Positions 43,066-51,880 are shown, counted from the stretch's first letter. The stretch is 64,000 bases of DNA from Frisingicoccus sp902471845 (GCF_047030795.1 NZ_JBKYIC010000001.1); one strand, 5' to 3'. Translations and numbers: made by a program. Notes: generated by a model not told the origin, from the letters alone.

Positions 43066-43698
43066 GTGAAAAAAATCGGTATCATGGGCGGTACATTCAA
43101 TCCGATACACCTGGGCCATTTGATGCTGGCTGAAAATGCCTATGATTTTTGTAAATTGGATGAGATATGGTTTATTCCCTCCGCGGATCCGCCGCACAAA
43201 GCAGACCAGACTGTACTTGCCTATCATCATCGAAGTCGAATGACGGAGCTGGCTATTGAAGGAATTCCATATTTTGTTAAGTCAGATTTTGAGGCACAGC
43301 GTCATGAACGAAGCTATACAGCAGAAACGCTGCGTTTGCTTCACGAAACTTATCCAGATGTGGAATTTTATTTTATCATGGGTGCCGATTCTCTGTTTCA
43401 GATCGAGACATGGTATGCACCAGAAAAAGTCATGGCACAGGCTGTTCTTCTGGTCGCTGTGCGCGATCATCATTCTTTAGAAGAAATGCGGAAACAGATC
43501 GATTATCTGACAGAAAAGTATCATGCATGTATTAAATTGATGCGTATGCCCGGCATTGATCTGTCTTCGAATTTTATCCGGCAGAGAACAGCGAACCATG
43601 AAACCATTCGTTTCTTTGTGACAGAGCAGGTACGTGATTATATTATCAAAAACAATCTATATAAAGGAGACGAGGCACAGGATGAAATACAGCATTGA
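43066..43698 (+). CDS. nadD: Nicotinate-nucleotide adenylyltransferase
   Basis: 210 residues. NadD forms nicotinate adenine dinucleotide in NAD synthesis. The nucleotidyl-transferase motif GGTFNPIHLGHLMLAE is at 7-22 and SSNFIRQR near 170. The start is GTG at 43066, 8 bases after GGAGG. It overlaps yqeK by 17 bases, the conserved nadD-yqeK-rsfS order. Confidence 0.96.
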   Translation: MKKIGIMGGTFNPIHLGHLMLAENAYDFCKLDEIWFIPSADPPHKADQTVLAYHHRSRMTELAIEGIPYFVKSDFEAQRHERSYTAETLRLLHETYPDVEFYFIMGADSLFQIETWYAPEKVMAQAVLLVAVRDHHSLEEMRKQIDYLTEKYHACIKLMRMPGIDLSSNFIRQRTANHETIRFFVTEQVRDYIIKNNLYKGDEAQDEIQH

Positions 43699-44266
43699 GA
43701 ATATACAGAATAAACTGCGTAAAAAATTGAAAGGCAGCCGGTATATTCATACTTTGGGCGTGGAGTATACATCTGTTTGTCTTGCCATGAAATATGAAGC
43801 AGATCTGGAAAGAGCAGAATTGGCAGGGCTTCTTCACGACTGCGCCAAAGAGCTTCCGGAGAAAAAATTGATAAAAATATGCAGAGATCACGGTGAAAAG
43901 ATTTCGAAAATGGAATTCAGACAGCCATTTTTGCTTCACGGAAAAGCAGGAGCCTGTCTGGCAAGGGATAAGTTTGGAGTTGAAGATGAGGAGCTACTTG
44001 ACGCCATTCGATATCATACGACGGGACGCCCGGAGATGACTCTGCTTGAGAAAATTGTCTTTGTAGCAGATTATATTGAACCTAATCGTAAAAAAGCGGA
44101 TAATCTTACAGAACTTCGGCGTCTGGCCTTCGAGGATCTGGATGAAACCGTTCTGCAGATATTGGAACAGACCCTGGACTATCTGGAGAAAACAGGCAAA
44201 GAGATTGACCGCCATACGATCATGACACGCGATTATTACAAGAAATTATTAAGGAGTTCGCAATGA
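43682..44266 (+). CDS. yqeK: YqeK-type HD phosphohydrolase (symmetrical Ap4A hydrolase)
   Basis: 194 residues. The HD motif is LLHDCAKELP near residue 41, with YIHTLGVEYTS before it and AIRYHTTGRPEMT near 110. Members of this family split diadenosine tetraphosphate. ATG 43682 has GGAGACGAGG upstream, inside nadD. rsfS starts within its last codons. Confidence 0.93.
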   Translation: MKYSIENIQNKLRKKLKGSRYIHTLGVEYTSVCLAMKYEADLERAELAGLLHDCAKELPEKKLIKICRDHGEKISKMEFRQPFLLHGKAGACLARDKFGVEDEELLDAIRYHTTGRPEMTLLEKIVFVADYIEPNRKKADNLTELRRLAFEDLDETVLQILEQTLDYLEKTGKEIDRHTIMTRDYYKKLLRSSQ

Positions 44267-44637
44267 ATAATTCAAAAGAAATGACAACTCTGGCGATTAA
44301 AGCGCTGGAAGATAAGAAAGGAAATGATATCCGGGTTATTGATATTCAGGATGTATCCATTATCGCAGATTATTTTATCATTGCCAGCGGAAGCAACCGG
44401 AATCAGGTTCAGACAATGGCTGATAATGTAGAAGAAGTTCTTGGCCGGGCCGGTTATGAGCCGAGACAGTTGGAAGGCTATGGTACGGCAACTTGGATTT
44501 TGATGGATTATAATGATATTATTGTCCATATTTTTTCAGAAGAAGACCGTTTGTTCTATGATCTTGAAAGAATCTGGAGAGACGGAAAAAATGTCGATAT
44601 CGATGAGTTTAGAAATATCGATAGTAAAGCTGAATAG
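44263..44637 (+). CDS. rsfS: Ribosomal silencing factor RsfS
   Basis: 124 residues. RsfS binds L14 and blocks subunit joining under nutrient stress. Conserved blocks are IADYFIIASGSNRNQVQTMADNV (split near residue 40) and WILMDYNDIIVHIF. AAGGAG is 6 bases ahead. It overlaps the yqeK stop by 4 bases and is the last gene before the lexA terminator. Confidence 0.95.
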   Translation: MNNSKEMTTLAIKALEDKKGNDIRVIDIQDVSIIADYFIIASGSNRNQVQTMADNVEEVLGRAGYEPRQLEGYGTATWILMDYNDIIVHIFSEEDRLFYDLERIWRDGKNVDIDEFRNIDSKAE

Positions 44638-44676
44638 AATCTATCTAAAAAGAAGCGTTTTAAGCTTCTGAAAATT

Positions 44677-44731
44677 AAAAAGAAGGTTCTTCACAAAAGC
44701 GTTTCAAGCTTTTAAGAAGAACCTTCTTTTT
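44677..44731. terminator. Bidirectional terminator between rsfS and lexA
   Basis: AAAAAGAAGGTTCTTC (44677-44692) pairs perfectly with GAAGAACCTTCTTTTT (44716-44731), and an inner AAAAGC/GCTTTT hairpin fills the loop. A/T runs on both sides let it serve both strands. Confidence 0.9.
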
Positions 44732-44733
44732 TA

Positions 44734-45348
44734 CTACATATCCATACGGAGCAGTCCAATGACTTTACCCAGAATTTCAACATGATCACAAATGATCGGG
44801 TCCATCGTATCGTTTTCCGGCTGGAGACGGTAATGGCCATTTTCTTTATAGAATGTTTTGACTGTCGCTGAATCACCGATCATGGCAACGACCATATCGC
44901 CGTTTTTAGCAGTGGAGCGTTGTTCAACAATGACTGTGTCGCCGTTATAGATACCGGCATTGATCATACTGTCGCCCCGAACTTTCAACATAAAAACTAC
45001 GGCATTCGGAAGATACTCAACCGGAATCGGGAAATAGTCTTCGATATTCTCCTGAGCCAGAATCGGTTCTCCGGCTGTGATCGTTCCGATAATAGGAACA
45101 TTCGTCATCTCACGACGCGTCAGTGCAAAAGCATCATCAATAACTTCAATTGTTCGCGGTTTTGTAGGGTCCCGCCGGATATAGCCCTTTTCTTCAAGAG
45201 AAGAGAGATGGGCATGAACGGAAGATGTGGACTTTAAATGAACAGCGATACAGATCTCACGCACTGAAGGCGGATAGCCCTTCTGTAAAATTTCGGACTT
45301 TATATAATCAAGAATTTGTTGTTGTTTTTCGGTTAATTGACCGGCCAT
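44734..45348 (-). CDS. lexA: SOS repressor LexA
   Basis: 204 residues. The winged helix-turn-helix (about 8-65) is followed by the self-cleavage site Ala92-Gly93 in TITAGEPILA, the nucleophile S127 in GDSMINAG, and the general-base lysine K164 in SATVKTFY. RecA filaments trigger its cleavage. The true start is 45348 (AAGGAGG ahead); the longer frame is not protein-like. It is divergent from a LysM gene, and LexA boxes lie between them. Confidence 0.97.
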   Translation of the reverse strand: MAGQLTEKQQQILDYIKSEILQKGYPPSVREICIAVHLKSTSSVHAHLSSLEEKGYIRRDPTKPRTIEVIDDAFALTRREMTNVPIIGTITAGEPILAQENIEDYFPIPVEYLPNAVVFMLKVRGDSMINAGIYNGDTVIVEQRSTAKNGDMVVAMIGDSATVKTFYKENGHYRLQPENDTMDPIICDHVEILGKVIGLLRMDM

Positions 45349-45381
45349 AGGAAATCCTCCTTTTCTTTTTTCTTGCTTATT

Positions 45382-45410
45382 ATCATAACATATTTTCTCG
45401 AACATTGCAA
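45382..45410 (-). promoter_or_regulatory. lexA promoter
   Basis: On the - strand TTGCAA, 17-base spacer, TATGAT. A CGAAC half-site falls within the spacer and a LexA box lies just upstream, which fits self-repression. Confidence 0.65.
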
Positions 45411-45418
45411 ACAAATAA

Positions 45419-45432
45419 CGAACAAATGTTTG
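45419..45432. promoter_or_regulatory. LexA box 1 (lexA side)
   Basis: CGAACAAATGTTTG matches the Firmicute SOS box CGAAC-N4-GTTCG with one mismatch. Confidence 0.7.
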
Positions 45433-45451
45433 AGAAATTTCAAAAATGCTA

Positions 45452-45480
45452 TTGACAAAAGAACGGACGTTCACTATAAT
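45452..45480 (+). promoter_or_regulatory. SOS promoter of the YneA-like gene
   Basis: Perfect TTGACA (45452-45457), 17-base spacer, perfect TATAAT (45475-45480). The spacer holds a LexA box, so LexA would block polymerase directly. Confidence 0.9.
45461..45472. promoter_or_regulatory. LexA box 2, inside the promoter spacer
   Basis: GAACGGACGTTC fits GAAC-N4-GTTC exactly and lies between the -35 and -10. Confidence 0.85.
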
Positions 45481-45490
45481 GCAGATATAC

Positions 45491-45502
45491 AAACAAATGT
45501 TC
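45491..45502. promoter_or_regulatory. LexA box 3, downstream of the promoter
   Basis: AAACAAATGTTC fits the box with one mismatch and sits just after the expected transcription start. Confidence 0.6.
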
Positions 45503-45565
45503 AATCCAATATTTTATGAATTGTAACAAAAATATAGATCAACAATCTACAAGGAGGGGTTACTT

Positions 45566-45880
45566 ATGAAAAAGTTATTGATGATGGCGATTATACTTGG
45601 ATTACTGGGTGTGATTTTGATTTTCCATTTGGACGCGGCAGAGGTCGAGGCAAATGATTCTCTGAGAGTAAATGAACGGAAGTATTTTACAAGTTATGTT
45701 GTTGAGAAGGATGATACATTATGGGATATCGCTGAACGTTTTTCCACACCGGAGTATGCGTCAAACCATTGTTATATTAAAGAGGTGATGGAAACGAATC
45801 ATCTAGAGCATTCGGAGATCAGAGAGGGACAGTTGTTGATTCTTCCTTACTATGCGGATGAGCCTGTTCCAGGGCTTTGA
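45566..45880 (+). CDS. YneA-like SOS cell-division suppressor (TM + LysM)
   Basis: 104 residues. One membrane segment at about 3-22 is followed by a LysM domain at about 42-97 (YVVEKDDTLWDIAERFS to LLILPY). The size, layout, divergence from lexA and LexA boxes in its promoter all match Bacillus YneA, which delays division during DNA damage. Sequence identity is low in this family, so the role is inferred mainly from context. CAAGGAGGGG precedes the start. Confidence 0.85.
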   Translation: MKKLLMMAIILGLLGVILIFHLDAAEVEANDSLRVNERKYFTSYVVEKDDTLWDIAERFSTPEYASNHCYIKEVMETNHLEHSEIREGQLLILPYYADEPVPGL

Positions 45881-45940
45881 TTTGAAATACCCGCATAATT
45901 TCTGTGATTCCGGCATATACTGGCAGGAGGAGGCTTATAT

Positions 45941-47278
45941 ATGTCTGAATCGATATGGGAAAAGAATCTCTCGATTCCTGAGAGAGGTCAATTGGAAGAA
46001 ACAATAAAGACAGACGTCTGTATCATAGGCGCAGGTATGGCAGGGATACTGACCGGTTATCTGCTTCAAAAACAGGGACTAGGGGTGGTCATTCTGGAAG
46101 CTGATCGTATCGGGAGCGGCCAGACCCGCGGCACAACAGCAAAGATTACGTCTCAGCACGGATTGATCTACAGTCGTTTATGCAGAAATTTTGGTACGGC
46201 CGGAGCGTGGCAGTATGCCAGTGCCAATGAGGCGGCTATTGATACCTATGAACGAATAATTGATGAGGAGCACATTTCCTGTGACTTTAAGCGATGTGCT
46301 TCTTATCTTTATACCCGGAAGTCAACAGAACTTCTGGAGGAGGAAGCGGAGGCTGCAAGGCTCGGCGGAATTGCCGCCAGTCTGACGAAAGAAATCGAAT
46401 TGCCGGTAAATATCTCGGCCGCACTTCGTTTTCCAAATCAGGCTGCTTTTCATCCTTTAAAATTTTTACAGGCACTTTCAGAAAAGTTAGATATTTATGA
46501 AAAGTCAAAGGTACTTAAAGTTACCGGGAGAAAGGTTGAAACAGAATTCGGAAGGATCTGGGCAAAACATATTATCTTTGCCTGTCATTTTCCTTTTATA
46601 AATATTCCCGGATATTATTTTATGCGGCTGTACCAGGAACGGAGCTATATACTGGCGCTGAAGAATGCGCTATCTCTTGAACATTATTATTATGGTATTG
46701 ATAATGACGGACTTTCTTTCAGAATGGCCGGAGAATATCTTTTGCTCAGCGGCGGAAATCACCGAACTGGTGCAAAACTGACAGATAGCCCCTATAAGCT
46801 GCATTCGGAGATTGCTGCAAAATTCTGGCCGGACAGCTTTGCTGCGGCCCACTGGTCGGCTCAGGATTGTATGACGCCGGAGGGCGTTCCATATATCGGA
46901 CGTTTCTCGAAGAAAGCGCCAAATTGGTATGTGGCTACCGGTTTTGGAAAATGGGGAATGACCGGATCTATGGTAAGTGCAAAGATTTTATCGAAGCTGA
47001 TTTTGGGACAAGCCGGAATAGGACAGGATATTTTTTATCCTCAACGAGAATTGTGCGGGGAGGCCATTGCCGGATATCTGAAGAATGGCCTGCATACAAT
47101 AAAGAATTTCAGCAAGTATATAATTCCGGGACCGAAAAAGGCCTGCACCCATTTAGGATGTCCGCTGACATGGAATCCGGAAGAAGGAACTTACGAATGT
47201 CCATGTCACGGTTCCCGTTTTGACTCGGAAGGACGACTGATTGGCGGCCCTGCCCGGAGAAATCTGCATATGGATTGA
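45941..47278 (+). CDS. FAD-dependent oxidoreductase fused to a Rieske [2Fe-2S] domain
   Basis: 445 residues. The FAD-binding fold begins CIIGAGMAGILTGYLL (GxGxxG at about 30-35), followed by a DadA-like substrate domain. The C-terminal Rieske domain has ligands C402, H404, C420 and H423, plus the extra cysteines C407 and C422 seen in many Rieske centres. The substrate is unknown. GGAGGAGG lies ahead of the start. It follows the YneA-like gene by 60 bases with no terminator seen between, so SOS read-through is possible but unproven. Confidence 0.9.
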   Translation: MSESIWEKNLSIPERGQLEETIKTDVCIIGAGMAGILTGYLLQKQGLGVVILEADRIGSGQTRGTTAKITSQHGLIYSRLCRNFGTAGAWQYASANEAAIDTYERIIDEEHISCDFKRCASYLYTRKSTELLEEEAEAARLGGIAASLTKEIELPVNISAALRFPNQAAFHPLKFLQALSEKLDIYEKSKVLKVTGRKVETEFGRIWAKHIIFACHFPFINIPGYYFMRLYQERSYILALKNALSLEHYYYGIDNDGLSFRMAGEYLLLSGGNHRTGAKLTDSPYKLHSEIAAKFWPDSFAAAHWSAQDCMTPEGVPYIGRFSKKAPNWYVATGFGKWGMTGSMVSAKILSKLILGQAGIGQDIFYPQRELCGEAIAGYLKNGLHTIKNFSKYIIPGPKKACTHLGCPLTWNPEEGTYECPCHGSRFDSEGRLIGGPARRNLHMD

Positions 47279-47303
47279 TTTTGCTGCAGATTTTTGCTGC
47301 AGA

Positions 47304-48356
47304 TTATTGTTTTTCCCTTAAAGTGACGGCGCGGGCCGCCATGCGGCGCCGGCTGTCCTCCAGGGAAGCATAATGTTTTTTTGTTGTATTGACATCTTTA
47401 TGGCCGAGAACATCTGCCACAAGGTAAATATCTCCGGTTTCGTTGTAAAGATTTGTGCCGTAGGTGCTTCGTAATTTATGGGGTGTGATATTTTTCATGG
47501 TCGTTACGGTTTTTGCATATTTTTTAACCAGATTTTCTACTGAACGAACGGACATACGTTTTTTCTGCATCGAGAGGAAAAGGGCATTGGTATGTCCCGG
47601 AAGAGCTTCAATCTGCTTTCGTTCTTCCAGATAGGGGAGAAGTGCCTCTAAAACTTCATCACCAAAATAGACAATAACTTCATTGCCGCCTTTTCGAATG
47701 ATTTTAATTCCGTTGTTTTTTAAATCGATATCATCAATATTCAAACCGACACATTCCGATACACGGATTCCCGTACCGAGAAAAAGTGTGAGCAGCGCCA
47801 GGTCCCGAACCTTTGTTTTTTCGTGGTAGGCCAGTTGTTTGCCGGTCAGCTGTTCGCCGGATTCGACATTGTCCAAAAGACGAGCCACCTCATCGATATC
47901 CAGGCGGATAATCGTTTTATCATGGAGCTTTGGCGCTGATACGAGGGCAGCCGGATTGGTCACGATCAGTTCTTTTTTAAAAAAGTAGTTATAAAAGGTT
48001 TTTAGCGAAGCCAGCTTTCGGGCAATTCCCCGTTCCGTATTTGTGAATGTTTTTCCGTCTTTTTCATAGAGTTTTAAATATTCCAGGTATTCTTCAATAT
48101 CCAAAGCCTTAATCTGATCCAGTGTATCCATCGGAATATCCCGCATATTCATTTTACCGATCGCCGGATTATATTGCTGAAGAAATTCAAAAAATATCCG
48201 TAAATCATAGCCATAGCCCAGACGGGTCCTGGAGGATGTTCTTGGCTCGATTCCGCGGAAAAAGGAGAGTGTAAAGGCAGGAAGTTCCTGGAGAAGTTCA
48301 CGGAGCTTTTTTTGATTTTCTATATTATTTTGTTCCTGATAAGTATATTCCTTCAA
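47304..48356 (-). CDS. Tyrosine recombinase (XerC/D-like)
   Basis: 350 residues. An N-terminal SAM-like core-binding domain (about 25-130) precedes the catalytic domain with the first Arg in GTGIRVSECVG, HKLRSTYG (H-x-x-R), LGHKDVNTTKKHY and the tyrosine in that last motif. The start is TTG, 9 bases after AGGAGG. There are no mobile-element neighbours or att repeats, so it is more likely a resident Xer-like enzyme than a phage integrase. Confidence 0.88.
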   Translation of the reverse strand: MKEYTYQEQNNIENQKKLRELLQELPAFTLSFFRGIEPRTSSRTRLGYGYDLRIFFEFLQQYNPAIGKMNMRDIPMDTLDQIKALDIEEYLEYLKLYEKDGKTFTNTERGIARKLASLKTFYNYFFKKELIVTNPAALVSAPKLHDKTIIRLDIDEVARLLDNVESGEQLTGKQLAYHEKTKVRDLALLTLFLGTGIRVSECVGLNIDDIDLKNNGIKIIRKGGNEVIVYFGDEVLEALLPYLEERKQIEALPGHTNALFLSMQKKRMSVRSVENLVKKYAKTVTTMKNITPHKLRSTYGTNLYNETGDIYLVADVLGHKDVNTTKKHYASLEDSRRRMAARAVTLREKQ

Positions 48357-48373
48357 CTGAAATGACCTCCTGA

Positions 48374-49126
48374 CTATATATTATTTAGTTTATCGGCCAG
48401 AGCTTTATCTATTTTTGGCCAGGAAGAAATGTTTCCATTGATAATGGCGTGGAACATCTTATCCATAACGCCGGGATGCTCGGTATTTAATTGTTTTAAA
48501 AGATTTTTCATATATTCCCGTTTAGTGTTGCCGTCAGCCGGACAGGGATTTTTGCTGACCGGCAGGTTATATTTGTTTTTAAATCCAATCACATCGGCTT
48601 CATAGACGAATAACAAGGGACGTATCACTGTCAGATCCATCCGGTCCAGGTAAGTCACTGGTGAATAACAGTAAAAACGGCCTTCAAACATTAAAGACAT
48701 GAGCATGGTTTCCACCAGATCATCCCTGTGGTGACCATAAGCGATCTTATTACAGCCGTGAGCTTTGGCAACTTCATTCAGAGAGCCTTTGCGCATTTTG
48801 GCACAGAGCGAACATGGATTTTTTTCTTTACGCTCGTCAAAAATGATTTTTCCTATATCTGTTTTAACAACTGTATATGGAACATTTAATTCGGCACATA
48901 ATTCGGAAATAGGGGCTGTCTCAAAGCCGTCAAAGCCTAAATCTACCGTAATTGCTTCAATTTCAAAAGGGTTTGGATAAAAACGTTTCAAACCATGAAG
49001 TGCATATAATAATGTCAGGCTGTCTTTGCCGCCGGATATACCGATGGCAATTTTGTCGCCAGGCTGAATCATCTGATAAGTGTCCACCGCTTTACGCGTG
49101 AAGCTTAGAAGTTGTTGTAATTTCAT
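48374..49126 (-). CDS. TtcA-like tRNA 2-thiolation ATPase
   Basis: 250 residues. The PP-loop ISGGKDSLTLLYAL is at about 30-43, and NPCSLCAKMRKG supplies a CxxC pair for an iron-sulfur cluster, as in TtcA (2-thiocytidine at tRNA position 32). Firmicute relatives may have a different substrate. The start 49126 is used; the longer reading from 49177 has no ribosome site. Confidence 0.88.
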   Translation of the reverse strand: MKLQQLLSFTRKAVDTYQMIQPGDKIAIGISGGKDSLTLLYALHGLKRFYPNPFEIEAITVDLGFDGFETAPISELCAELNVPYTVVKTDIGKIIFDERKEKNPCSLCAKMRKGSLNEVAKAHGCNKIAYGHHRDDLVETMLMSLMFEGRFYCYSPVTYLDRMDLTVIRPLLFVYEADVIGFKNKYNLPVSKNPCPADGNTKREYMKNLLKQLNTEHPGVMDKMFHAIINGNISSWPKIDKALADKLNNI

Positions 49127-49195
49127 AATCGCAGACCTTTCCGTATATAAAAGTTGATGTAAGGCAAAATAAACCATTTGCCCGCGTTGGATATA

Positions 49196-49224
49196 ATCAT
49201 ACCATATCCCTGGAATTTTTGCAA
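49196..49224 (-). promoter_or_regulatory. Promoter of the TtcA-like gene
   Basis: On the - strand TTGCAA, 17-base spacer, TATGAT: the same two hexamers and spacing as the lexA promoter. The transcript leader is about 65 bases; no LexA box is seen. Confidence 0.65.
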
Positions 49225-49272
49225 TATCTTTTCGGAAAAGCTGTGTTTAGCGAATAGATTGACATAGAGAGA

Positions 49273-49301
49273 AAAGACTGCTCTTTCAGTGAACAGTCTT
49301 T
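49273..49301 (-). terminator. Terminator of the divIVA-aroB-lspA-rluD operon end
   Basis: AAAGACTG and CAGTCTTT form an eight-pair stem with an inner TTC/GAA pair; T-rich sequence follows on the - strand. It overlaps the last codons of the RluD-like gene. Confidence 0.75.
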
Positions 49302-50209
49302 GAATTTCTCAGTTTTTCAAGAATTTCTTCAAAATAATCCGGTAAAGGTGTTTCAAATTCCATATATTCTCCGGTTGTCGGATGTATAAAGCCAAATACC
49401 TTGGCATGAAGCATCTGTCCCTGGGTTTTAAAGGGTTGTCTGGCTGGACCATAAACCGGATCGCCGATTAAGGGATGTCCGATGGATGTCATGTGTACGC
49501 GAATCTGATGAGTGCGGCCGGTTTCCAGTTCGCATTCTACATAAGTATAATTCCCAAAGCGTTCCAATACTTTATAATGGGTAACGGCCGGTTTGCCATT
49601 TTTATGGTTAATGGCCATTTTTTTCCGGTCCACCGGATGACGTCCGATCGGCGCATCCACCGTACCTGAATCCTCCGTCAGGTTATGCCATACAAGGGCA
49701 TGATATTTTCGGGTGATGCTGTGTACCTTCAGCTGTTCTGCAATACAGTTATGGGCCTTATCATTCTTGCATATAATAAGAACCCCGGTTGTATCCTTGT
49801 CAATCCGGTGGACAATGCCCGGACGCATGACGCCGTTAATAGATGACAGAGAATCTTTACAGTGATACAATAAGGCGTTGACCAGTGTTCCATCCATATG
49901 ACCGGCGCTTGGATGAACGACCATATCCTTCGGTTTATTGACGAGAAGAACATCTTCATCTTCATAAAGAATGTCCAGAGGAATATTTTGAGGCTCGATA
50001 TCCAGGCTGACAGGCTCAGGAAGGGCTACTTCTACCCTCTCACCTTCATTTACCTTATAATTTGCTTTAACGGGCCTTAAATCGACCGTAACGCGTTCGT
50101 CTTTAATGAGTTTCTGAATGTAAGAACGGGATACACCGTCCATGCGTTCACTGATAAACTTGTCGATACGGACAGCGTTCATTTCCTTTTCAACGGTCCA
50201 GCTATTCAT
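49286..50209 (-). CDS. RluD-family 23S rRNA pseudouridine synthase
   Basis: 307 residues. An S4 RNA-binding domain (about 15-75) precedes the catalytic domain with the aspartate in GIVHRIDKDTTGVLI near residue 139. The C-terminal ETGRTHQIRVHMTSIGHPLIGD block is typical. GGGAGG lies ahead of the start, and it overlaps lspA by 8 bases. The lspA-rluD pairing is conserved in Firmicutes. Confidence 0.95.
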   Translation of the reverse strand: MNSWTVEKEMNAVRIDKFISERMDGVSRSYIQKLIKDERVTVDLRPVKANYKVNEGERVEVALPEPVSLDIEPQNIPLDILYEDEDVLLVNKPKDMVVHPSAGHMDGTLVNALLYHCKDSLSSINGVMRPGIVHRIDKDTTGVLIICKNDKAHNCIAEQLKVHSITRKYHALVWHNLTEDSGTVDAPIGRHPVDRKKMAINHKNGKPAVTHYKVLERFGNYTYVECELETGRTHQIRVHMTSIGHPLIGDPVYGPARQPFKTQGQMLHAKVFGFIHPTTGEYMEFETPLPDYFEEILEKLRNSKTVH

Positions 50210-50708
50210 GGGAACCTCCCTTTTTCGGATTTAAAAAATCAAAATCACTGTCTTCTTTGTAAATAAATACAGAAACGAAAATCAGTAAAAAGGCGGCAAT
50301 GACCACATACATATCGGCCACATTAAAAATCGGGAAATCAATCAATTCAAAATAAATAAAATCCACCACATAATGCCTGAAAAGACGGTCGATAAAGTTA
50401 CCGATGGCGCCTGCGATGACCAGCACCGCGATAAAGTGAAGCCATCTGTATTTTTTCGTGTCCGGTATCCGGGAATATATCCATAAAACAACGGTAAGGA
50501 TAATAACTGTTGTCACGATCAGAACGGGAATCTGTCCCTGCATGATTCCCCATACAGCTCCCCGGTTTTCGTGATAAGTAAAGGAAAGAATTCCCGGAAT
50601 CAGAGGGATGCTGTCGATCGGCTTTACATGAAGAAGCACCATATATTTTGTCCACTGATCCAGAGCAATCAATAGAACAGCCCCGATCAGCGCTTTTAAA
50701 TATTTCAT
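50202..50708 (-). CDS. lspA: Lipoprotein signal peptidase (signal peptidase II)
   Basis: 168 residues, four membrane segments. The catalytic aspartates lie in NFIDRLFRHYVVDF and FNVADMYV near residues 112-140. It removes the signal peptide of lipoproteins; two in this window (31107 and the carboxypeptidase at 58064) have lipoboxes. ATG 50708 has AGGAG 7 bases ahead and directly follows the aroB stop. Confidence 0.96.
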   Translation of the reverse strand: MKYLKALIGAVLLIALDQWTKYMVLLHVKPIDSIPLIPGILSFTYHENRGAVWGIMQGQIPVLIVTTVIILTVVLWIYSRIPDTKKYRWLHFIAVLVIAGAIGNFIDRLFRHYVVDFIYFELIDFPIFNVADMYVVIAAFLLIFVSVFIYKEDSDFDFLNPKKGGSHE

Positions 50709-51787
50709 AAACAAGCTCCTATTCCTTCGAGAATTTCATCGTCAGATACTTCACGGTCTATGAAGGCATGGCCCGGTGACTGGAGAAGAATAAATTTTAC
50801 CTTGCCTCCGTCCATCTTTTTGTCTGATTTTGTTGCGGAAAGAATATCTTTCGGATTCAGGCCCTCCACCCGAATCGGGAGGTGAAATGCTGTCAGGACT
50901 TCCTGGATATCTTTACATGTTTCAGCAGAAATCAATCCCTTATGCATGGAGATCGCAGCGGCTGCAACCATTCCAAGAGCAACACATTCGCCATGAAGCC
51001 ATTCAAAATCTTTCAATTTTTCAACGGAATGGCCGATCGTATGACCAAAATTCAATAAGGCACGCTCTCCCTGCTCTTTCGGATCCCGTTCCACAACGCC
51101 GCCTTTTACAAGACAGCTTTCATAAATCATATGCTCCAGCGTATCATAATCCCGGTCCAGAATCAAAGACGTATGGGCTTTGATCCATTGGTAATAGGCA
51201 TCGTTTTTAATCAGTCCATGTTTAATGACCTCCGCCATACCGGCGCAGAGCTGACGGTCATCCAAAGTCTTTAATGTATTTAAATTCATATAGACTAAAG
51301 CCGGCTGATGAAAGGCGCCGACCATATTTTTATACTGTTGGAAATCGACACCTGTCTTGCCGCCGATACTGCTGTCTACCTGGGACAAGAGCGTTGTCGG
51401 AAGCTGGATAAAATCAATGCCGCGCAGATAGGTTGCGGCCGCATATCCGGCCATATCACCGGTAACGCCTCCGCCAAGGGCAATAATATAATCCTTTCGG
51501 TCGAATTTTTCAATAATTAATTTTTCATATATTTTTTCAATTACCGTTAAATTTTTACTTGCCTCTCCGGCATCAAAGACAAAATGAGTGACTTTGGAAG
51601 CAAGTCCGCAGCACAGATTGGCAATTTCTTTTAAATACAGCGGTGCCACCTGACTGTCAGTGACAATACATACTTTCCGGCCGCTTACGCCAAGTTCCTG
51701 CAGTTTTTCCCGAAGGTAGTCATAGGAGTGATCCAGACAAATGTCATAGATTTTTTTCTCACCGCTTCGAATTTCAATTGTTTTCAA
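50705..51787 (-). CDS. aroB: 3-dehydroquinate synthase
   Basis: 360 residues. AroB carries out the second step of the shikimate pathway. The NAD-binding GGGVTGDMAGYAAATYLRGI is near residue 103, and the metal and substrate residues are in LLNFGHTIGHSVEK near 244. The start is TTG with AGAGGTG upstream. No other shikimate gene is near; it is placed between divIVA and lspA. Confidence 0.96.
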   Translation of the reverse strand: MKTIEIRSGEKKIYDICLDHSYDYLREKLQELGVSGRKVCIVTDSQVAPLYLKEIANLCCGLASKVTHFVFDAGEASKNLTVIEKIYEKLIIEKFDRKDYIIALGGGVTGDMAGYAAATYLRGIDFIQLPTTLLSQVDSSIGGKTGVDFQQYKNMVGAFHQPALVYMNLNTLKTLDDRQLCAGMAEVIKHGLIKNDAYYQWIKAHTSLILDRDYDTLEHMIYESCLVKGGVVERDPKEQGERALLNFGHTIGHSVEKLKDFEWLHGECVALGMVAAAAISMHKGLISAETCKDIQEVLTAFHLPIRVEGLNPKDILSATKSDKKMDGGKVKFILLQSPGHAFIDREVSDDEILEGIGACL

Positions 51788-51824
51788 TCAGAACACCTCT
51801 TTCACAATACAGATGAACGCAGAA

Positions 51825-51867
51825 AGAGTCTGACAGACACTTTCCGGTCCGTGCAGACTCTCTGTGT
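51825..51867 (-). terminator. Hairpin between divIVA and aroB
   Basis: AGAGTCTG and CAGACTCT (both strands) form an eight-pair stem, extended by ACGCAG/CTGTGT pairs; the T tract is poor. Probably a weak terminator or attenuator ahead of aroB. Confidence 0.55.
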
Positions 51868-51880
51868 ATTCGTTTTGACA

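Noticed and set aside
47283..47306. Direct repeat GCTGCAGATT between the FAD-Rieske gene and the recombinase as an att site
   Set aside because: It is only about 10 bases, both copies are adjacent, and nothing mobile lies between or beside them.
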